In this document: piece by piece, positions 6,210 to 7,046 of the stretch
Layout: every line of letters begins with the position of its first letter
Numbering within the stretch: the first letter of the stretch is position 1
Source of the DNA: an uncultured bacterium
GTDB lineage: Bacteria > Cyanobacteriota > Vampirovibrionia > Gastranaerophilales > Gastranaerophilaceae
Direction of reading: 5' to 3'
Assembly: GCA_900555175.1 (NCBI GenBank)
Contig: USJT01000051.1
Coordinates: forward strand, 1 to 7,046
Length of the DNA: 7,046 bases
Made by a program: the position numbers and the translations under genes
Notes under the pieces: generated by a model
Database searches by the model: none
The model's input: the letters and a program-made list of their open reading frames with translations, nothing else
Told to the model about the DNA's origin: nothing

Positions 6210-6371
6210 ATAAAAATCCCTCTTTAATTTTACAATATAATATTAAAATAGCATAAACAAACTTATTATGATATAAATACTTTCATTAAATATTTTTATT
6301 TAAAAATTTTATAATATATTCACTAACTTGAAGATTTTCTTTAATTAAAATTTTGAAATATAAACAGTATT

Positions 6372-7046
6372 TTATTCATACATCATTTGCTTAGTAGATT
6401 TTCCTCCTTTTTCAACAACTGATACCAAATAAGCAGGAATTAAATTTAAAGAACTGCCTTTATCTGATGAAATTGAAAATGCAAATATATCATAGCCCCA
6501 CTTATTTGGTGCCTTTTTACCATTAACATCAATAGCAAAAATACGCATACCTGACCAACCACTCAAAAGAATAATTGTGCCATCAGACAATACATAAGCT
6601 TTTCTGTTATTTGCGATAGCATTCTTTCTCCACCAAGAAGTACCTGCAGTAGCTTTATTTATTTCTACATCCGTCATAGAATCATCAGAAGCTTTTTTTA
6701 TTGTATCTACTCCATTATATTCAGGAATACAACCTTGATCTAACGCATGGTTTTCACAAACTTTTACAATCTTGACTGTTTTTTCAAATTCATTCAAAAA
6801 ATTTCCACAATCAGATGATTCTCCATAAGGATCAGTTGAAGATGTTTGCCACTTTTCACAATTTCCATCTTTGCCAAATTCAAGGCAACCATTACCACCA
6901 CGATATTCTGGCCATACATAACAAGCTAAAGGATAACCATTATTTACCTCCATTTGTTTTACCGCTTGAGAAATCATAGAATATGCATGTTTAAATTGAT
7001 TTTTTAAAACCATTTTTTGATAATTAGCAATTAATGTTGGAATTGT
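6372..7046 (-). CDS. Type IV pilin-like (pseudopilin) protein, N-terminus beyond window
   Basis: The frame is open from the right edge to a stop at 6372, giving 224 visible residues. The first are TIPTLIANYQKMVLKNQFKHAYSMISQA. This is the end of the hydrophobic helix that follows the prepilin peptidase site in type IV pilins and type II secretion pseudopilins (family pattern FTLAEVLITLxIIGVVAAxTIPTLI). The ATG at 7013 is therefore an internal Met, not the start; the leader and about 20-25 residues lie outside. The globular part holds six cysteines (visible residues 42, 54, 63, 80, 97, 106), which could form disulfides outside the membrane. It ends with a beta-rich block, AYVLSDGTIILL then IFAIDVNGKKAPNKWGYDIF, that recurs in this kind of pilin. 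It should be membrane-anchored, then processed and assembled into a pilus or pseudopilus. No pilus machinery genes are in the window, so the exact system is unknown. No terminator is evident before valS. Confidence 0.88.
   Translation of the reverse strand, partial: TIPTLIANYQKMVLKNQFKHAYSMISQAVKQMEVNNGYPLACYVWPEYRGGNGCLEFGKDGNCEKWQTSSTDPYGESSDCGNFLNEFEKTVKIVKVCENHALDQGCIPEYNGVDTIKKASDDSMTDVEINKATAGTSWWRKNAIANNRKAYVLSDGTIILLSGWSGMRIFAIDVNGKKAPNKWGYDIFAFSISSDKGSSLNLIPAYLVSVVEKGGKSTKQMMYE

Noticed and set aside
6210..6371. T-box or other riboswitch leader for valS
   Set aside because: The 162-bp spacer is almost entirely A and T, with no T-box consensus, no GC-containing stem and no terminator-antiterminator pair. 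Only weak, ambiguous -10-like sequences are present.
7011..7013. ATG at 7013 as the start of the pilin-like gene
   Set aside because: The frame continues upstream to the window edge and encodes TIPTLIANYQK, the conserved end of a prepilin helix, so this Met is internal.

Overview
The window is low in G+C and carries six genes, all on the minus strand. The best guess for the source is a gut-type, non-photosynthetic relative of the Cyanobacteria (Melainabacteria/Vampirovibrionia, Gastranaerophilales). Three features suggest this. The S1-type protein has an N-terminus and first three S1 domains laid out like cyanobacterial ribosomal protein S1. The right-hand gene is a pseudopilin of the TIPTLIANYQK type, with a DVNGKKAPN...GYD tail. 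The 416-residue protein opening MGMAASQARYLGLTARKTN resembles uncharacterised proteins I recall from that group. The assignment rests on memory of family features and was not tested by a search.

In transcription order (right to left): (a) 7046-6372, a type IV pilin-like protein whose start lies outside the window; (b) 6209-3559, valyl-tRNA synthetase, split by a frameshift near 4866-4884 into a 485-residue front part and a rear part of about 440 residues; (c) 3466-3173, a 97-residue protein of unknown function whose ribosome binding site lies inside a perfect 19-bp inverted repeat just downstream of valS; (d) 3088-2009, a four-domain S1 RNA-binding protein with its own promoter-like sequence, followed by a clear intrinsic terminator (1952-1984); (e) 1779-529, the 416-residue coiled-coil protein, with a TTGACA promoter at 1828-1857; (f) 510-1, a Gly/Ser/Ala-rich protein running off the left edge, 18 bp behind (e) and probably in the same operon.

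The middle of the window (valS, 97-aa gene, S1) is a translation-related housekeeping block. The left pair (e, f) is a separate transcription unit of unknown function, and the right-hand pilin gene is a surface or secretion-type protein. No RNA gene, CRISPR array, insertion sequence or coding gene on the plus strand was seen. The non-coding gaps are short: 162 bp before valS (very AT-rich, no convincing hairpin), 92 bp after valS (holds the inverted repeat), 84 bp before the S1 gene (promoter-like sequence) and 229 bp before the 416-residue gene (terminator and promoter).

The observations most worth a second look are the valS frameshift, the hairpin that hides the start of the 97-aa gene, the extra fourth S1 domain, and the operon of two unrecognised proteins on the left.
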